From the NCBI GenBank assembly GCA_907164885.2, contig OU015492.1, positions 47,568,183 through 47,632,182 of the forward strand: 64,000 nucleotides of DNA, in the 5' to 3' direction. The notes under the pieces are model-generated. The model saw only the letters and a program-made list of their open reading frames with translations. It ran no database searches and was not told the origin of the DNA. This DNA comes from Dolomedes plantarius. Lineage: Eukaryota > Arthropoda > Arachnida > Araneae > Dolomedidae. Position numbers and translations under genes: made by a program. Positions 34,407 through 45,082 of the stretch are shown here, one piece after another (position 1 is the first letter of the stretch; each line of letters opens with the position of its first letter).

Positions 34407-34635
34407 GTTGTACCAGATCTGAAATAATACTGTAATTTTTCTTAAAAAGAATCAATGGTAGAATAATTTTGACTGCTATCCAAAAATGGACTTCAATATA
34501 AAATTTAATAGAAATATTTCAATGCTTACAATAATTATGTCTATCAAAGTATTCTCCTTAAACATACAGACTTCGTTCCTTTCCCAACCTCCAGTCAACC
34601 AGAGCAGAAAATTATAAAAAAAAAAGAAAGTTACT
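34407..34635. other. Spacer between rosa element and duplication unit 2
   Basis: AT-rich, no feature seen. Confidence 0.5.
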
Positions 34636-35324
34636 ATTTTTCTTTAAAATTTTTAGTTATGAACTAGCTCTTGCGAATCACTGTACAGGAGCCATACCAT
34701 AAGAGAGGGGAAAAAACTTTTAAATTACCATATATTAAATCTTTACATAAACATAATATTACTTAACAGATATTCTTAATTACTTACAATTTCTTATATT
34801 ACATTACATAAAACTTCATCCATTAAACAGCTATAATATAACAATGAAACTTTTTAAAATTTACAACATTATTTATGTTTTTAATATAATATATCCAGCA
34901 TTGCAAGCATTTTGCATGTATGTTAACTTGGACTTAATATTAAGAAACATAAAATGTAGCACATTAAGGATAAAGTTAAGGATAATGTTTATTGATTTTT
35001 ACTTATAGATATCTGATATGCATATTTTTAACACAACATACTATATAATTCTGATTTATGCCCAATCATGCAGTCTGTATGAGTGCATAAAAGAAGCAAC
35101 TGGAAAAAAAGTCATGCACTTATCAGCATACATCTGAATATTAATGTTTCTAGTTTTTATTTTTTAGTATTGCATAATCATATGTATATAAATATATGCA
35201 GAAGGTTATTCTATTTTTCATTCCTAAGTTATTAAATTGCTGGTCATCATGCATTTATATAATTTAATTTGTCAGTTTCAACTTTAAAATCTTGTATAAG
35301 CTGACAAGGATGAGAACCTTTATT
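34636..35324 (+). repeat. Segmental duplication, unit 2 (empty Tc1 site)
   Basis: Homologous to 30190-32510 without the Tc1. Cut off on the right by the LTR retrotransposon. Confidence 0.8.
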
Positions 35325-35867
35325 TAGATTGTGGCATAATGCCACTATGTAAAATTTATTACTCAAGAATTTAAAGACTTAATGATAACCGCTATTAACT
35401 TAACTTAATTAATATCATCTTTAAACGATTAATTGCTAGCTGTATTAATATTAATTTAAAATAACTATTTTCCAGATACATATTGTATGCTTAAAGCGAT
35501 TATACTGTTAATATCTACAATAGCTAAATATGTTTACATTTTCCAATAATAGAATCGATTACCTCATTCGAATTTCGCATCGCGATTCGATTTCTCAACT
35601 TAACTGCAAAAATAACTACTTCCCACGTGTGCAATAGCTTACATGTATTCATACGCCGATGTTTCCTAAAGATAATAACAATATAATCGCAGTTTAATTT
35701 CTCTGCTAATTTAGTCCTTTGATACAGCTATTATTAAATATTTATCCCCTTTCTACAGACAATATTTTGTTGTTTATTCTAAAAGGAGATGGGATCTCTT
35801 TATCAGAGTAAGCACTTTAACCTAGGCTTGTGTGAACAGGTTTTGGGTACAAAAGGTTTGCTTCCCC

Positions 35868-35882
35868 TCCATAAAAGAGGGA
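35868..35882 (+). promoter_or_regulatory. Putative TATA box of the LTR promoter
   Basis: CCATAAAAGAGGG is the best TATA-like sequence upstream of the polyadenylation signal; the same site is at about 43431-43445 in the 3' LTR. Inferred from position only. Confidence 0.35.
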
Positions 35883-36012
35883 GCTCGATTGTTAGCGACA
35901 TGGATAGGGATTGGAATTTTGGAGCGTGTCTCCCCAAATTTTTATATTCGGACATTATTTTTTGTGATACTGGCTGGCTGAAGGTGTAGAATGGAAATTT
36001 TATAAGGAAAAT

Positions 36013-36018
36013 AATAAA
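36013..36018 (+). terminator. Putative LTR polyadenylation signal
   Basis: AATAAA about 140 bases downstream of the TATA-like site; the copy in the 3' LTR at 43576-43581 would end the genomic RNA. Confidence 0.4.
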
Positions 36019-36625
36019 CAAGTGTTTCTCGAGGAGATCTTGTCTGTGCCAATTTCTTTGACATCAGTATGCGTGATTCTGCTATTCGTCATCTGCAGTG
36101 CTAAAGGGTACACAGTCTAAATTTTTTCAAGTTCCAATGATACAGTGTCTTCTTGCAAATTACCCCCTGCGTTTCGTGCTTGGTGTGTGATTCCAGTTTT
36201 ATCTGCGAGTTTGATGCAGTTCCAGTAAACAACGTACCGATAAGGAACCGGTCTCCACGTGGCAGAAATCGATCCATCATTTACGGTAGCTGAACTGAAA
36301 ACCTCGACATCGTGGGCTTCATCTGTTCAACGTTGCTCCAGTTTACAGAACTGTTTCAGTCTTTCGGTTTCCCACCTCCAATGCTCAAGTGGGAGAGACA
36401 CAGAAGTGGGAGAGTCAAGAATTCCAACAAAGTAACATTTTCCGGGTTATCTGCATGTCAAGTGAGTTGATAAAAAATGAAGTTATTTAACTTTCAATTT
36501 GTTAATACTGTCAGAACATGCACAACGTCTTATTGCAATGTACACATGTAAAAACCACTATACCTCTCTTTAATAACCTTTGAACTAATTTTGTTTTACC
36601 TCTTTACCACCACAATTTTACTTCA

Positions 36626-36928
36626 TTGGAGCCGTGTTCAAAAACTAAAGTAATTTAGGTTCGAATCAGGGTTAGAAATGTTCTGATAGTGTTAATAATT
36701 ATTTTGATAAGAATCAATCAATGCATGAAATATAAATAATTGATCATACTTAAAATTTATAAAACATTGTGAAATATAATTCTTATTTGATAGTGCATAC
36801 CATTAAGATAAATTGAAATGGATATATAGTGTGTTATATATATGCAAAAGTATTAATATTCTGTGTTTTTTATAGTGTATTGTATGATATAATTGTGTGA
36901 AATATTGTGTATACAAGTGTAGGTTAAT
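36626..36928 (+). other. Primer-binding site and gag leader
   Basis: The internal region starts TTGGAGCCGTGTTC. TGG two bases after the LTR fits pairing with the CCA end of a tRNA; which tRNA cannot be told without the host tRNA set. The rest is an AT-rich untranslated leader. Confidence 0.6.
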
Positions 36929-37909
36929 ATGGCTAACAAGCAATCATTAGCCAGTATTTTGCCAAAATTTGCTGGTACTGGTACAGACAACATATCTTTC
37001 TTTCTAAAACAACTTGATGAAGTTGCAAAACTAGAAAATTGGTCTGATTCCAAAAAATTTGTTTTTCTTAAACTTAATCTAACAGACAGAGCTCTAAGTT
37101 TCATAATTGATGATACCAATGCATCTAAGGCTGATAACTATAATTCACTTGCAACTATCTTAGAAAACAAATTCAAGAACCAGTCATCATTTAGTGAATT
37201 AAATGAAAAATTTGAGAAACTTAAACAGCAACCAGGGCAAAGTCTGGATGATTTGGCAGAGTCTATTAGAAAAATTGCTACAAAATTAACTGGCGTAAAT
37301 AATTCTAGTGATGCAAACACACTAAAACTATATGAAAATATGACTCTAAACAAATTCATTGAAGCTTTGAGACCTGATATAAAATTTGAGGTAAAAAAAT
37401 TAGGTCCAAAAGATTTTGATCAGGTACTTGCAATGGCTAAAAACATTAACAAAGCATTTCAAGATGAGGAAGTACAGATAGTAAACACCCATGTGCAGCA
37501 TTCTGAAATTGATACACTATTGCAAAACCAGTTAGAAACCAACAAAAAAATTTTGGAACTAAGCAAACAGTTACAAGAATTGCAAGCACAAAATAATATG
37601 CAGATGCAAAGCAATGTTGCTTCTTCGAGTAATTTCTCAGACAATGTTTCTTGCCACATTTGTGCAAAACCTCATCGTACAACTGACTGTTGGTATTTTC
37701 CCACAAATAAAAATCCTAATACAGCTGAAAGTAATTATCAGGCTAATAGATTCAACAGTAACAATTACAATAATCAAAATCGCAGAAATAATGGTAGAAA
37801 ATACAGGCATTCAAATAATAGAGCACATTTTCATAGTCATCCCTACAGAAGGCATGCCGCCAACTCAAATAGTAATCGTAGAAATAGCAGGCAAAATTTA
37901 AACTCATAA
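36929..37909 (+). CDS. gag: Gag protein (326 aa)
   Basis: Structural protein that forms the retrotransposon particle in the cytoplasm. The ATG at 36929 is the first in the internal region with a long frame. The protein has an alpha-helical Gag-like N-terminal two thirds (ILPKFAGTGTDNISFFLKQL, KLENWSDSKKF, then SSFSELNEKFEKLKQQPGQSL, typical of gypsy capsid). A coiled, Gln-rich stretch follows (~residues 195-225). The single zinc knuckle near residue 240 is CHICAKPHRTTDC, spaced C-X2-C-X3-H-X4-C rather than the retroviral X4. The tail is Asn/Arg/His-rich, suited to RNA binding. The stop at 37907-37909 lies four bases after a TTTAAAC heptamer, and pol lies in the -1 frame. Confidence 0.9.
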   Translation: MANKQSLASILPKFAGTGTDNISFFLKQLDEVAKLENWSDSKKFVFLKLNLTDRALSFIIDDTNASKADNYNSLATILENKFKNQSSFSELNEKFEKLKQQPGQSLDDLAESIRKIATKLTGVNNSSDANTLKLYENMTLNKFIEALRPDIKFEVKKLGPKDFDQVLAMAKNINKAFQDEEVQIVNTHVQHSEIDTLLQNQLETNKKILELSKQLQELQAQNNMQMQSNVASSSNFSDNVSCHICAKPHRTTDCWYFPTNKNPNTAESNYQANRFNSNNYNNQNRRNNGRKYRHSNNRAHFHSHPYRRHAANSNSNRRNSRQNLNS

Positions 37910-40900
37910 GGGGATCTTATAGAAAAGATAAAAAATGCTGGTATAAACAAGTAAGTTCCCCCAATAAAGCTAATAATGAGACACCAGCAAATAACAATAA
38001 GCAAAATTCTAAGAAAAATAAAACTTCAGAAAGGGTAAATAATGCTAGAAAAAATAACCCACAAAATATTCCAACATTAAGACTTTCCTCATGTAATAGT
38101 AACAATTCTGCCTTACCTCTAATAACGTTAAGTTTTGGACAAAGTGAATATCAAGCTTTATTAGATTCTGGTGCAAATTTAAGTCTGATTCCATTTCAAG
38201 TGATTGAGAAAATCAAGGCTCACACCAAGGTGGAATACATATCTAGATTTGTTCGCATTCAAACTCTAAATAATAGTACTATACCATACATGTCTGCAGC
38301 TAATATCAAATTTAAAATTAACAATAAGTGGTTCAACAATCTGTTTTACATCACCAAGCAACCTTGGAATTCTAACTACCAAATAATATTAGGATATGAC
38401 TTCTTACAAAGAAACAAACTTGTTCTTGATACTGTCAATAGGAAATTAATCCACAACAACTTAATTTTTCCATTCCAAGAAACCTTTCCTGAACAAAACT
38501 CTCATCAAAATGATTCTACTCCTGAAAGCAATGAACACACTGTAAACAACATTAAAGCTTCATACAAAATTTCTATACCTGCTCAGCAGTTCAGGATTGT
38601 AAAGCTCAAAGCACCTGATAATTTTTCTTCTCAATCTCAAATAATATTCACTCCAAGATTAAACAAATTAAATTATGTAATGTCTGAATCCATTAATGTT
38701 ATTGATAATGATAACTGTTTTTACACCTTGATTGAGAACAACACCTCTAATAAAATTACTATCAGAAAAGAAACCATATTAGGAAACATTGAAAATTTTT
38801 CTCAAAAACAGCAAGTTGATCCAAAATACTCTGAAATTCTTCAGATTAACAACTTAAGTCTTAATGAAATAATACATCTCAGGCAGCAAGAGCTGGAAGA
38901 ATCTGACTTTGACCTACAGCATTTAAAACCTAATGATAGAAAAGATATTTTAAATCTTCTAATGTCAAACTACAAAACATTTTCTAAATCTTACTCCACA
39001 CTTGGGTCTACTGACCAGGTAATTCCTGACTTTAAACTCCTACATGATTTTCCCTTACAAACCAAGCCATATCCAATTCCTAAAATTGCTAAAGATTTTG
39101 CTAGTAAAGAAATTTCAAAATTGCTTGAAGCTGGGATAATTGAACATTCTTCATCTAGCTACAGTTTTCCCATAATTTTCGTAAAGAAAAAGCCACTTCA
39201 GGGTCAAAATGTTAAAGATTTAAAATTTAGAATGGTTGTCGACTACAGACTATTAAACAGCATAACTGAATCTTTCAAAATTTGTCTTCCAAAAATTTCA
39301 GAAATTCTACATAACATTTCAGGTAAACAATATTATTGTGTGCTAGATCTTAAATCTGCATTTTTTCAAATTAAGTTAAAAGAGTCTGACAAACATAAAT
39401 TAGCTTTCTGTTCTGAATTTGGCAATTTCCAACCTACTCGTCTTCCTTTTGGTGCAAAAAATAGCACATCTTATTTCCACACTTTAATTTCAAAATGCCT
39501 TAATGATATTAAGGGGGAAAATATTCAATTTTTCCTCGATGATATTATTATTGCTGCTAATTCTATTTCTGAACTTAAAATTTTTCTTCAAAAAGTATTT
39601 GATAGGCTACAAGAATTTAATTTAACTCTGGATCCAGCTAAACTTCAATTATGCAAATCTCAAATAACCTATTTAGGTTTCAATATTGATAAAAATGGTT
39701 TCTCACCATCAAGTGACAATATTCAAAAAGTAACTAATTTCCCTATTCCTAAGAATGTTAAAGAAGTGCAAGCATATTTAGGTATGCTAAACTACTTTAG
39801 ACATCTCATACACAATTATGCAGAGATTGTAAATCCTATTGTAAGACTAACTAAAAAAAATACACCTTTCATTTGGGACAAGAATTGTCAAACAGCTTTT
39901 GATCAATTGCAGAACATAATATTAAACAAACCCACTTTAAAGAATATTGATTCTCGTAAAGAGTTATTTTTAATTACTGATGCTTCTCGTATTGCTATAT
40001 CTGGCATTCTTTTACAAAAACATAATGATAAATTTTTTCCAGTCGAGTTTTATTCTAAACAGCTAAATCCTGCTGAGTCACGTTACCCATCTATTAGGCG
40101 TGAACTTTTTGCTATATTTTCTTCCATAAAATTTTTTCATGAGCATCTATATGGGACAAAATTCACAATTTTAACAGATGCCAAACCACTCACTCATCAT
40201 CTGCAGTTAGACAAACAACCTGACATTGTGTCAAGATGGCTTCTCTACATTCAGCAATTTGATTTTACTATTAAACATATTCCAGGATTTACCAACCCAG
40301 CTGATTACCTTTCTCGTGTAATTAATGAGCAACTATCTGTACATAACCTAAATATATTTCCTATAGAGCAGAATATCACTAAAGAATTGTTAAACTCTCA
40401 TCAACAACAGGACAAATTTATTAGTGAGATAATTCAAAAGCTTAAAGATAGTAATAACGACTATGGTAATTACTTTATTGATAGCAGCACTAATCTGGTA
40501 ATGAAAAAAATAAAATCTAATAATACTATAACAGAGAAAATTTTAATTCCAAGTTCTTTAAAATTGAGTTGCTTAAAAATTGCACATGCTCCTCACTTTG
40601 GAATTCATAAGACTTTTGATTTTTTAAAATCCAAATATTACTGGCCTAATATGTTTAATGATACAAAAAACTTTTGCAATAATTGTCACAAGTGTCTACA
40701 AAATAAGCCAAAACCATCAAAAACTAAAACTAAAATGATTCCCAAGCATGACTATGCTCCTGGGGAATTCATAGCCATAGATATTGTTGGTAAACTTCCT
40801 CGTTCCCATGACAATAAGAATTACATACTAACAATTATAGATCATTATTCAAGATTTCTCGAAGCCATTCCTTTACATAGTGCCAAGTCATCAGCTATTA

Positions 40901-41592
40901 TATCTGCACTTAATCAATACTTTTCAAGATTTGGTATTCCAAAAATTTTACTTTCAGACAATGCTTCTAATTTTACATCACATGAATTCACTAATTTTCT
41001 TAAAAACTTAAACATTGACCACAGAAAAAGTAGCATTTACTACCCACCTTCCAATGGAGTTGTTGAAAGGGTCCATCGTACCATGAAAGAGAGTATTGCT
41101 TCGTTATCTGATAATACTTTTGAATGGTCTGATAGATTATTATTCTTTAAATTACATTACAACTGTGCCAAACACTCTGTGACAAAGTTTAGTCCTGCAC
41201 AACTATTTTTCGGCAGGGAATTAAATTTACCTTTACATATCTATGATGAACCTCAAGTTTCAGAACAATATTCAGAATACATTAAAAAACAAAACCAACA
41301 TATCATTTCAACTAGAAAACTTGTCAAACAAAATGAGACAAATTACTTTAATAGCCAATCCCAACACATCAAGGGCAGAAATATTCCTACTTTTAATATA
41401 AATGATGTTGTATACGTAAAATCTTTTACGGATCCTAATGTTCTTCACCCAAAATATAATGGACCGTACACAATCACAAGAAAACTGCGTAATAACAACT
41501 ACATTATTAGGAAAAATGATGGCGAAGACCAAAAACAAATTAAACTGCATGTTAGTAAACTTTTTCTGCAACCTTCTCTCAATGTTACCTAG
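37888..41592 (+). CDS. pol: Pol polyprotein: protease, RT, RNase H, integrase
   Basis: An open frame of 1234 codons with no own start needed if expressed by -1 frameshift; the first ATG with the frame (38200) would omit the protease site. The order is: aspartic protease with LLDSGANLSLIP (Asp ~residue 93); reverse transcriptase with VVDYRLLN, VLDLKSAFFQI and FFLDDIII (~residues 551-552, the YxDD box as FLDD); RNase H with LITDASRIAISG and ILTDAKPL; and integrase. The integrase has an HHCC zinc finger (HAPHFGIHK...CNNCHKC), catalytic AIDIVG, LSDNASNF and NGVVERVH with 35 residues between the last two (DD35E), and a C-terminal GPY-type module (KYNGPYTITRKL). No stop or frameshift was seen. It should copy RNA into DNA and insert it; all key residues visible are present. 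Confidence 0.95.
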   Translation, partial: QAKFKLIRGSYRKDKKCWYKQVSSPNKANNETPANNNKQNSKKNKTSERVNNARKNNPQNIPTLRLSSCNSNNSALPLITLSFGQSEYQALLDSGANLSLIPFQVIEKIKAHTKVEYISRFVRIQTLNNSTIPYMSAANIKFKINNKWFNNLFYITKQPWNSNYQIILGYDFLQRNKLVLDTVNRKLIHNNLIFPFQETFPEQNSHQNDSTPESNEHTVNNIKASYKISIPAQQFRIVKLKAPDNFSSQSQIIFTPRLNKLNYVMSESINVIDNDNCFYTLIENNTSNKITIRKETILGNIENFSQKQQVDPKYSEILQINNLSLNEIIHLRQQELEESDFDLQHLKPNDRKDILNLLMSNYKTFSKSYSTLGSTDQVIPDFKLLHDFPLQTKPYPIPKIAKDFASKEISKLLEAGIIEHSSSSYSFPIIFVKKKPLQGQNVKDLKFRMVVDYRLLNSITESFKICLPKISEILHNISGKQYYCVLDLKSAFFQIKLKESDKHKLAFCSEFGNFQPTRLPFGAKNSTSYFHTLISKCLNDIKGENIQFFLDDIIIAANSISELKIFLQKVFDRLQEFNLTLDPAKLQLCKSQITYLGFNIDKNGFSPSSDNIQKVTNFPIPKNVKEVQAYLGMLNYFRHLIHNYAEIVNPIVRLTKKNTPFIWDKNCQTAFDQLQNIILNKPTLKNIDSRKELFLITDASRIAISGILLQKHNDKFFPVEFYSKQLNPAESRYPSIRRELFAIFSSIKFFHEHLYGTKFTILTDAKPLTHHLQLDKQPDIVSRWLLYIQQFDFTIKHIPGFTNPADYLSRVINEQLSVHNLNIFPIEQNITKELLNSHQQQDKFISEIIQKLKDSNNDYGNYFIDSSTNLVMKKIKSNNTITEKILIPSSLKLSCLKIAHAPHFGIHKTFDFLKSKYYWPNMFNDTKNFCNNCHKCLQNKPKPSKTKTKMIPKHDYAPGEFIAIDIVGKLPRSHDNKNYILTIIDHYSRFLEAIPLHSAKSSAIISALNQYFSRFGIPKILLSDNASNFTSHEFTNFLKNLNIDHRKSSIYYPPSNGVVERVHRTMKESIASLSDNTFEWSDRLLFFKLHYNCAKHSVTKFSPAQLFFGRELNLPLHIYDEPQVSEQYSEYIKKQNQHIISTRKLVKQNETNYFNSQSQHIKGRNIPTFNINDVVYVKSFTDPNVLHPKYNGPYTITRKLRNNNYIIRKNDGEDQKQIKLHVSKLFLQPSLNVT
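37894..37962 (+). promoter_or_regulatory. Probable -1 ribosomal frameshift site
   Basis: In the gag frame the codons CAA AAT TTA AAC contain two overlapping slippery heptamers, A-AAT-TTA (37894-37900) and T-TTA-AAC (37897-37903), both in correct phase. The pol frame is -1 and opens at 37888. Six bases after the second heptamer, GGGGA (37910-37914) could pair with TCCCC (37957-37961); this stem is short with a long loop, so a stimulatory structure is only a possibility. Confidence 0.65.
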
Positions 41593-42892
41593 TGCCATAT
41601 TGTAAAAATGGAAATTTTTCTGCAAATTTTGTACAAACCATGCTACCAAAATGTTCATTATTGCTTCCTTTTTGTGAAAACTATTTTACACATGTTTCAT
41701 CAACAATCTATGTAATCATCTCTGTTGCCATTCCTTTTCATATGAACTGATAGACGTATCAATGCATATGTGCTGATTATTTTGCTGGCTGGTCTGAAAT
41801 TAATCAGGGGAAATTTTAATTCAATATGATTTATATTTATATGTTCAGAATAACAAAAAATTTTTATCTGCAACTATCATAGTTTTTACAATACCCAATT
41901 ATTTTATTAATGTGTGTAATGTGTTTTTTCAAAAAAAAAATCTTCAATGAGTTAGGTACTATTTTATGAATATTACTGTTCAGTCATCGAGTTATGCGTA
42001 TAGCATCCTGTAATTACATGCAACTTCAAATTTGAAAGTTTTTGCGTTAGCAAATTTGCCACTGTAATTAGGACTCATGGAGACGCTGCAGTTATATTGG
42101 AGTTCTCGTACTCAATTGTATGGCAATTTATGTTCATGTGTTGAAACTAGCATTTGTATAATTTGATAATGGCAGAATTAAAATGAAAATTTAGCAATGT
42201 GTTAAAACAAATAACTTTTTGAAAAGAAAAAATCTGAGCTAAATCACAATTAAATACAAAGTAAAATGAATCAAAATAAAAAATTTTTAGGTGTGTGCAA
42301 AATTTCAAGAGTGACAAATAATGCAAAATGATGTATACATCCTTTCGCCACACCACATGTTTGCTCAGAATTTCAAATGGTGTAATTAAGTAACAAATCA
42401 AGGTTGAAATGTGTTTAAGTGTCAAAATTTTGTTATAATGATGTATTGATATTTCACAATTAGTATAATTAACATTGATTGATTGATTCTTATCCAACTT
42501 TAATTGTTTCCCAAGAGAATGGATTAGATAACTTCACATAAAAAATATTCAGGAGATTATCACTATTGGATAAAACAAATTTGAAAGTGTATTCAATGTC
42601 AAACTGTTAGCACAGTAAATCACAAATATTTTAATTGTATTGAATCATGTAATTTTATAGTTAGCATCATGTAAAAAGTATTAAGTCAAGGTATTTAAAC
42701 CTGTAAAAAATTCTTCATGCCAGTCAGCGCTTAAATGTGTGTTAGAACAGTTTTTAAATGTGTTTTATAATAGATTTTGTAAAAATGTTTTAAAATTGTT
42801 GAAGGTGTGTATCTGCTCTGATCAGTCAGAAATCCTGGCTACTTTGTAAAGATCCATCTCCTTTTTCTTTTCTTTTCTGTAGGGGGGAGGTA
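41593..42892 (+). other. 3' untranslated region with polypurine tract
   Basis: 1.3 kb with no plus-strand ORF, so no env gene. The last bases before the 3' LTR, AGGGGGGAGGTA (42881-42892), form the polypurine tract that primes plus-strand DNA synthesis. Confidence 0.8.
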
Positions 42893-44188
42893 TGTGGCAT
42901 AATGCCACTATGTAAAATTTATTACTCAAGAATTTAAAGACTTAATGATAACCGCTATTAACTTAACTTAATTAATATCATCTTTAAACGATTAATTGCT
43001 AGCTGTATTAATATTAATTTAAAATAACTATTTTCCAGATACATATTGTATGCTTAAAGCGATTATACTGTTAATATCTACAATAGCTAAATATGTTTAC
43101 ATTTTCCAATAATAGAATCGATTACCTCATTCAAATTTCGCATCGCGATTCGATTTCTCAACTTAACTGCAAAAATAACTACTTCCCACGTGTGCAATAG
43201 CTTACATGTATTCATACGCCGATGTTTCCTAAAGATAATAACAATATAATCGCAGTTTAATTTCTCTGCTAATTTAGTCCTTTGATACAGCTATTATTAA
43301 ATATTTATCCCCTTTCTACAGACAATATTTTGTTGTTTATTCTAAAAGGAGATGGGATCTCTTTATCAGAGTAAGCACTTTAACCTAGGCTTGTGTGAAC
43401 AGGTTTTGGGTACAAAAGGTTTGCTTCCCCTCCATAAAAGAGGGAGCTCGATTGTTAGCGACATGGATAGGGATTGGAATTTTGGAGCGTGTCTCCCCAA
43501 ATTTTTATATTCGGACATTATTTTTTGTGATACTGGCTGGCTGAAGGTGTAGAATGGAAATTTTATAAGGAAAATAATAAACAAGTGTTTCTCGAGGAGA
43601 TCTTGTCTGTGCCAATTTCTTTGACATCAGTATGCGTGATTCTGCTATTCGTCATCTGCAGTGCTAAAGGGTACACAGTCTAAATTTTTTCAAGTTCCAA
43701 TGATACAGTGTCTTCTTGCAAATTACCCCCTGCGTTTCGTGCTTGGTGTGTGATTCCAGTTTTATCTGCGAGTTTGATGCAGTTCCAGTAAACAACGTAC
43801 CGATAAGGAACCGGTCTCCACGTGGCAGAAATCGATCCATCATTTACGGTAGCTGAACTGAAAACCTCGACATCGTGGGCTTCATCTGTTCAACGTTGCT
43901 CCAGTTTACAGAACTGTTTCAGTCTTTCGGTTTCCCACCTCCAATGCTCAAGTGGGAGAGACACAGAAGTGGGAGAGTCAAGAATTCCAACAAAGTAACA
44001 TTTTCCGGGTTATCTGCATGTCAAGTGAGTTGATAAAAAATGAAGTTATTTAACTTTCAATTTGTTAATACTGTCAGAACATGCACAACGTCTTATTGCA
44101 ATGTACACATGTAAAAACCACTATACCTCTCTTTAATAACCTTTGAACTAATTTTGTTTTACCTCTTTACCACCACAATTTTATTTCA
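42893..44188 (+). repeat. 3' LTR
   Basis: 1296 bp, identical by eye to the 5' LTR except two substitutions. Followed by the target duplication TAGAT. Confidence 0.95.
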
Positions 44189-44204
44189 TAGATAACATCA
44201 TGTG

Positions 44205-45075
44205 TGCTAGATTTTTATTAAATCTTTGTAAACTTTTGCATTTTGTGTGTGTCATTTGTAAAATCTTCATTAAAAATGTGAGAATGTTCTCAATAACTGT
44301 CTATATAAGCTCTTTGTTTTCAAAAGACTTTAAGAAAGTCTTTAGGTATCATTCTGTTCAAAATAAATAAGAACTTAGCCCAAAGTTATATGTAAAGGGG
44401 TCATATTCCCCTTTTTATTTTAGTGATAACCAAGTTTATAAAGAACTCTACTTTTCAATACTTCTTGGTTTGATAAATCGTTCAATTTTTATTATGGCAT
44501 TATAAGAAAATATAGGTTTCTTTACAGAATTTTGAAAGTTGAATCTAGCTTCAGATCGCAGTCGTTTTAGAAGACCAAAGCTTACTTGGATTCCCCATAG
44601 CTCACTTGGATTCATAACCTGCGTAAGTTTGTGTAACTTTTTATTCTCTCGACATATACTTTTGTTTTCAGCAGTAGACTCGTGGCCAAAATCACTGTTT
44701 TTAATATTTTTTAGATTTTTTATGAACTTTAATTTAAATTTTTCTATGAAAAAACTATAAAAATATTTATTAAAGAACTAAAAATTTCAAATTAATTTTT
44801 TTAAACTTATATGCTAATCTCAACTTTCTCATAAACGTCGGTCTCAATAGTTTGTGGATTGAATATTGATTTCCTTTATTTATTCTTTTTTAACTGTGAA
44901 GCTTGTTGTTAAGGTTTTAGGTGAATGAGAAAGTGCAGTCCAGGGATTTCAGTTAACGTGACTTTTGTGAAAGTCTTTTTAACTCTTGCCGAAAAAGAGG
45001 TTTATATTATAAAAGTATAAAATGCCAAGGTTTATTTAGAAAATATAAAATCTGTTCATGGACAAAGTTTGTTTA
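44205..45075 (+). repeat. Tandem duplication, unit 1
   Basis: Non-coding unit repeated at 45083-46385. Shared landmarks: CTAGATTTTTATTAAA, GTGTGTGTCATTTGTAAAATC, TTTTATTATGGCATTATAAG, AGAAAATAT.GGTTTCTTTAC and GTGCAGTYCAGGGAYTTCAG. Confidence 0.75.
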
Positions 45076-45082
45076 TAAAACT

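Larger units (their letters stand above)
35330..36625 (+). repeat. 5' LTR
   Basis: Starts TGTGGCATAATGCCAC (which contains the palindrome GTGGCATAATGCCAC) and ends ACAATTTTACTTCA. Promoter and polyadenylation signals lie near its middle. The 66-codon ORF at 35789-35989 has no known motif and is identical in the other LTR. Confidence 0.95.
35330..44188 (+). mobile_element. Complete Ty3/gypsy-type LTR retrotransposon (8859 bp)
   Basis: Two LTRs of 1296 bp each enclose a primer-binding site, gag, pol and a polypurine tract. The pol order protease, reverse transcriptase, RNase H, integrase is that of the Ty3/gypsy group. A 5-bp target duplication TAGAT is at 35325-35329 and 44189-44193. By eye the LTRs differ only twice (G/A near 35571/43135 and C/T five bases from the end), implying a very recent insertion. 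There is no env: the 1.3 kb between pol and the 3' LTR has no plus-strand ORF of note. It is inserted in duplication unit 2. Confidence 0.95.

Noticed and set aside
35789..35989. 66-aa ORF in the 5' LTR, identical at 43352-43552, and a 72-aa antisense ORF
   Set aside because: Both lie within the LTR and are identical only because the two LTRs are nearly identical; no motif and no sign of coding conservation.
41593..42892. Possible env gene downstream of pol
   Set aside because: No plus-strand ORF of useful length; the 116-aa ORFs here (41308-41658 and 42147-42497) are antisense and without motif.
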